A DNA stretch of 5,174 nt from Flavobacteriales bacterium UBA1993 (GTDB lineage: Bacteria > Bacteroidota > Bacteroidia > Flavobacteriales_G > Salibacteraceae). The notes under the pieces are model-generated. The model did no database searches and had not been told where the DNA came from. It worked only from the letters and a program-made list of their open reading frames with translations. Of this stretch, positions 4,834 to 5,174 are shown piece by piece. Every line of letters starts with the position of its first letter. The stretch's first letter is position 1. The stretch lies in the NCBI GenBank assembly GCA_002336485.1, contig DDCZ01000054.1:6322-11495 (forward strand). The letters are read 5' to 3'. A program made the position numbers and the translations under genes.

Positions 4834-5174
4834 TACATCTATGACAAAAACACGGATGCACTAACACACATTGCGGATGTAAGTCCTTGGATAAACGAGG
4901 ATGACATGGCCGCTATGAAGCCTATTGAGTATACTTCAAGAGACGGCTTGACCATCCACGGTTACCTAACCATTCCTAAGGGGATGGAAGATGCAAAGGA
5001 TTTACCCGTAGTGGTTAATGTACACGGTGGGCCTTGGGCTCGGGATCAATGGGGCTTTAACCCTGAAGTCCAGTTTTTGGCCAATAGAGGCTATGCCGTT
5101 CTTCAAATGAACTTTAGGGGATCAACAAGCTATGGAAAGAAGTTCTGGGAAGCCTCGTTTTATCAATGGGGACT
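4834..5174 (+). pseudogene. Continuation of the S9 peptidase gene beyond the in-frame stop: start of the hydrolase domain
   Basis: Immediately after the TAA the same frame stays open for 113 codons to the window edge and reads as the direct continuation of the S9 protein: YIYDKNTDAL, then DVSPWI, then YTSRDGLTIHGYLTIPKG at the entry of the alpha/beta hydrolase fold, then VNVHGGPWARDQWG with the HGGP oxyanion-hole motif, and NRGYAVLQMNFRGSTSYGK. The catalytic GxSxGG serine and the Asp/His partners would lie further right and are not visible. Relatives commonly have Tyr-Tyr where this gene has stop-Tyr, so one base change from TAT to TAA would explain the break; that comparison is from memory. 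An internal in-frame ATG at 4906 could start a separate fragment, but it would lack a signal peptide and part of the fold entry. Whether the gene is truly inactive depends on confirming the stop. Confidence 0.8.

Noticed and set aside
4780..4860. A frameshift as the cause of the S9 gene break
   Set aside because: The conserved sequence before (TYSDRSLGA) and after (YIYDKN) the stop is in the same frame with no gap, so a substitution is sufficient.
1..5174. CRISPR array, tRNA or rRNA gene, transposase or prophage elements
   Set aside because: I saw no regularly spaced repeats, no cloverleaf-like or rRNA-like sequence, and no transposase, integrase or phage motifs on either strand.

Overview
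The window looks like a chromosomal stretch from a member of the Bacteroidota, most probably a marine or aquatic Flavobacteriales-type organism. This is an inference from four signs: the first gene encodes a secreted protein with the WxFGNxAGL/MPNGxGL repeat domain typical of type IX secretion (T9SS) cargo; there are two lipoproteins with short Bacteroidota-type signal peptides; no start codon has a recognisable Shine-Dalgarno sequence; and several promoters resemble the Bacteroidota -7 element TAnnTTTG. Everything recognisable is housekeeping or envelope biology, and I see no mobile element, CRISPR array, tRNA or rRNA.

Layout: (1) 1-528, minus strand, the N-terminal part of a large secreted protein that runs off the left edge. 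(2) 666-1274, minus, a complete manganese-type superoxide dismutase with its own terminator at 606-646. (3) 1403-1666, plus, a tiny acidic lipoprotein ending in a six-histidine HDHEG-repeat tail, divergent from the dismutase across a 128-base region that holds a long dyad. (4) 1695-3179, minus, a membrane-anchored S41 C-terminal processing peptidase, convergent with the lipoprotein; one hairpin overlapping the peptidase stop codon appears to terminate both. (5) 3182-3634, minus, dCMP deaminase, two bases upstream of the peptidase and surely co-transcribed with it. (6) From 3778 to the right edge, plus, a lipoprotein prolyl-oligopeptidase (S9) family gene, divergent from the deaminase.

The most notable feature is that the S9 peptidase reading frame is broken by a single in-frame TAA at 4831-4833. 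The same frame continues open to the window end and encodes the start of the alpha/beta hydrolase domain, including the HGGP oxyanion motif. Translation that stops there would give a 351-residue beta-propeller lipoprotein with no catalytic domain. A point nonsense mutation or a base-call error explains this most simply.

The second point of interest is the small His-rich lipoprotein beside the dismutase. A metal-binding envelope protein and a metal-dependent antioxidant enzyme share one divergent control region, which suggests, but does not prove, common metal or oxidative-stress regulation. No clearly undescribed multi-gene system is present. No stretch over 300 bases lacks a gene; the intergenic regions (529-665, 1275-1402, 1667-1694, 3635-3777) hold the terminators, dyads and promoter candidates listed.
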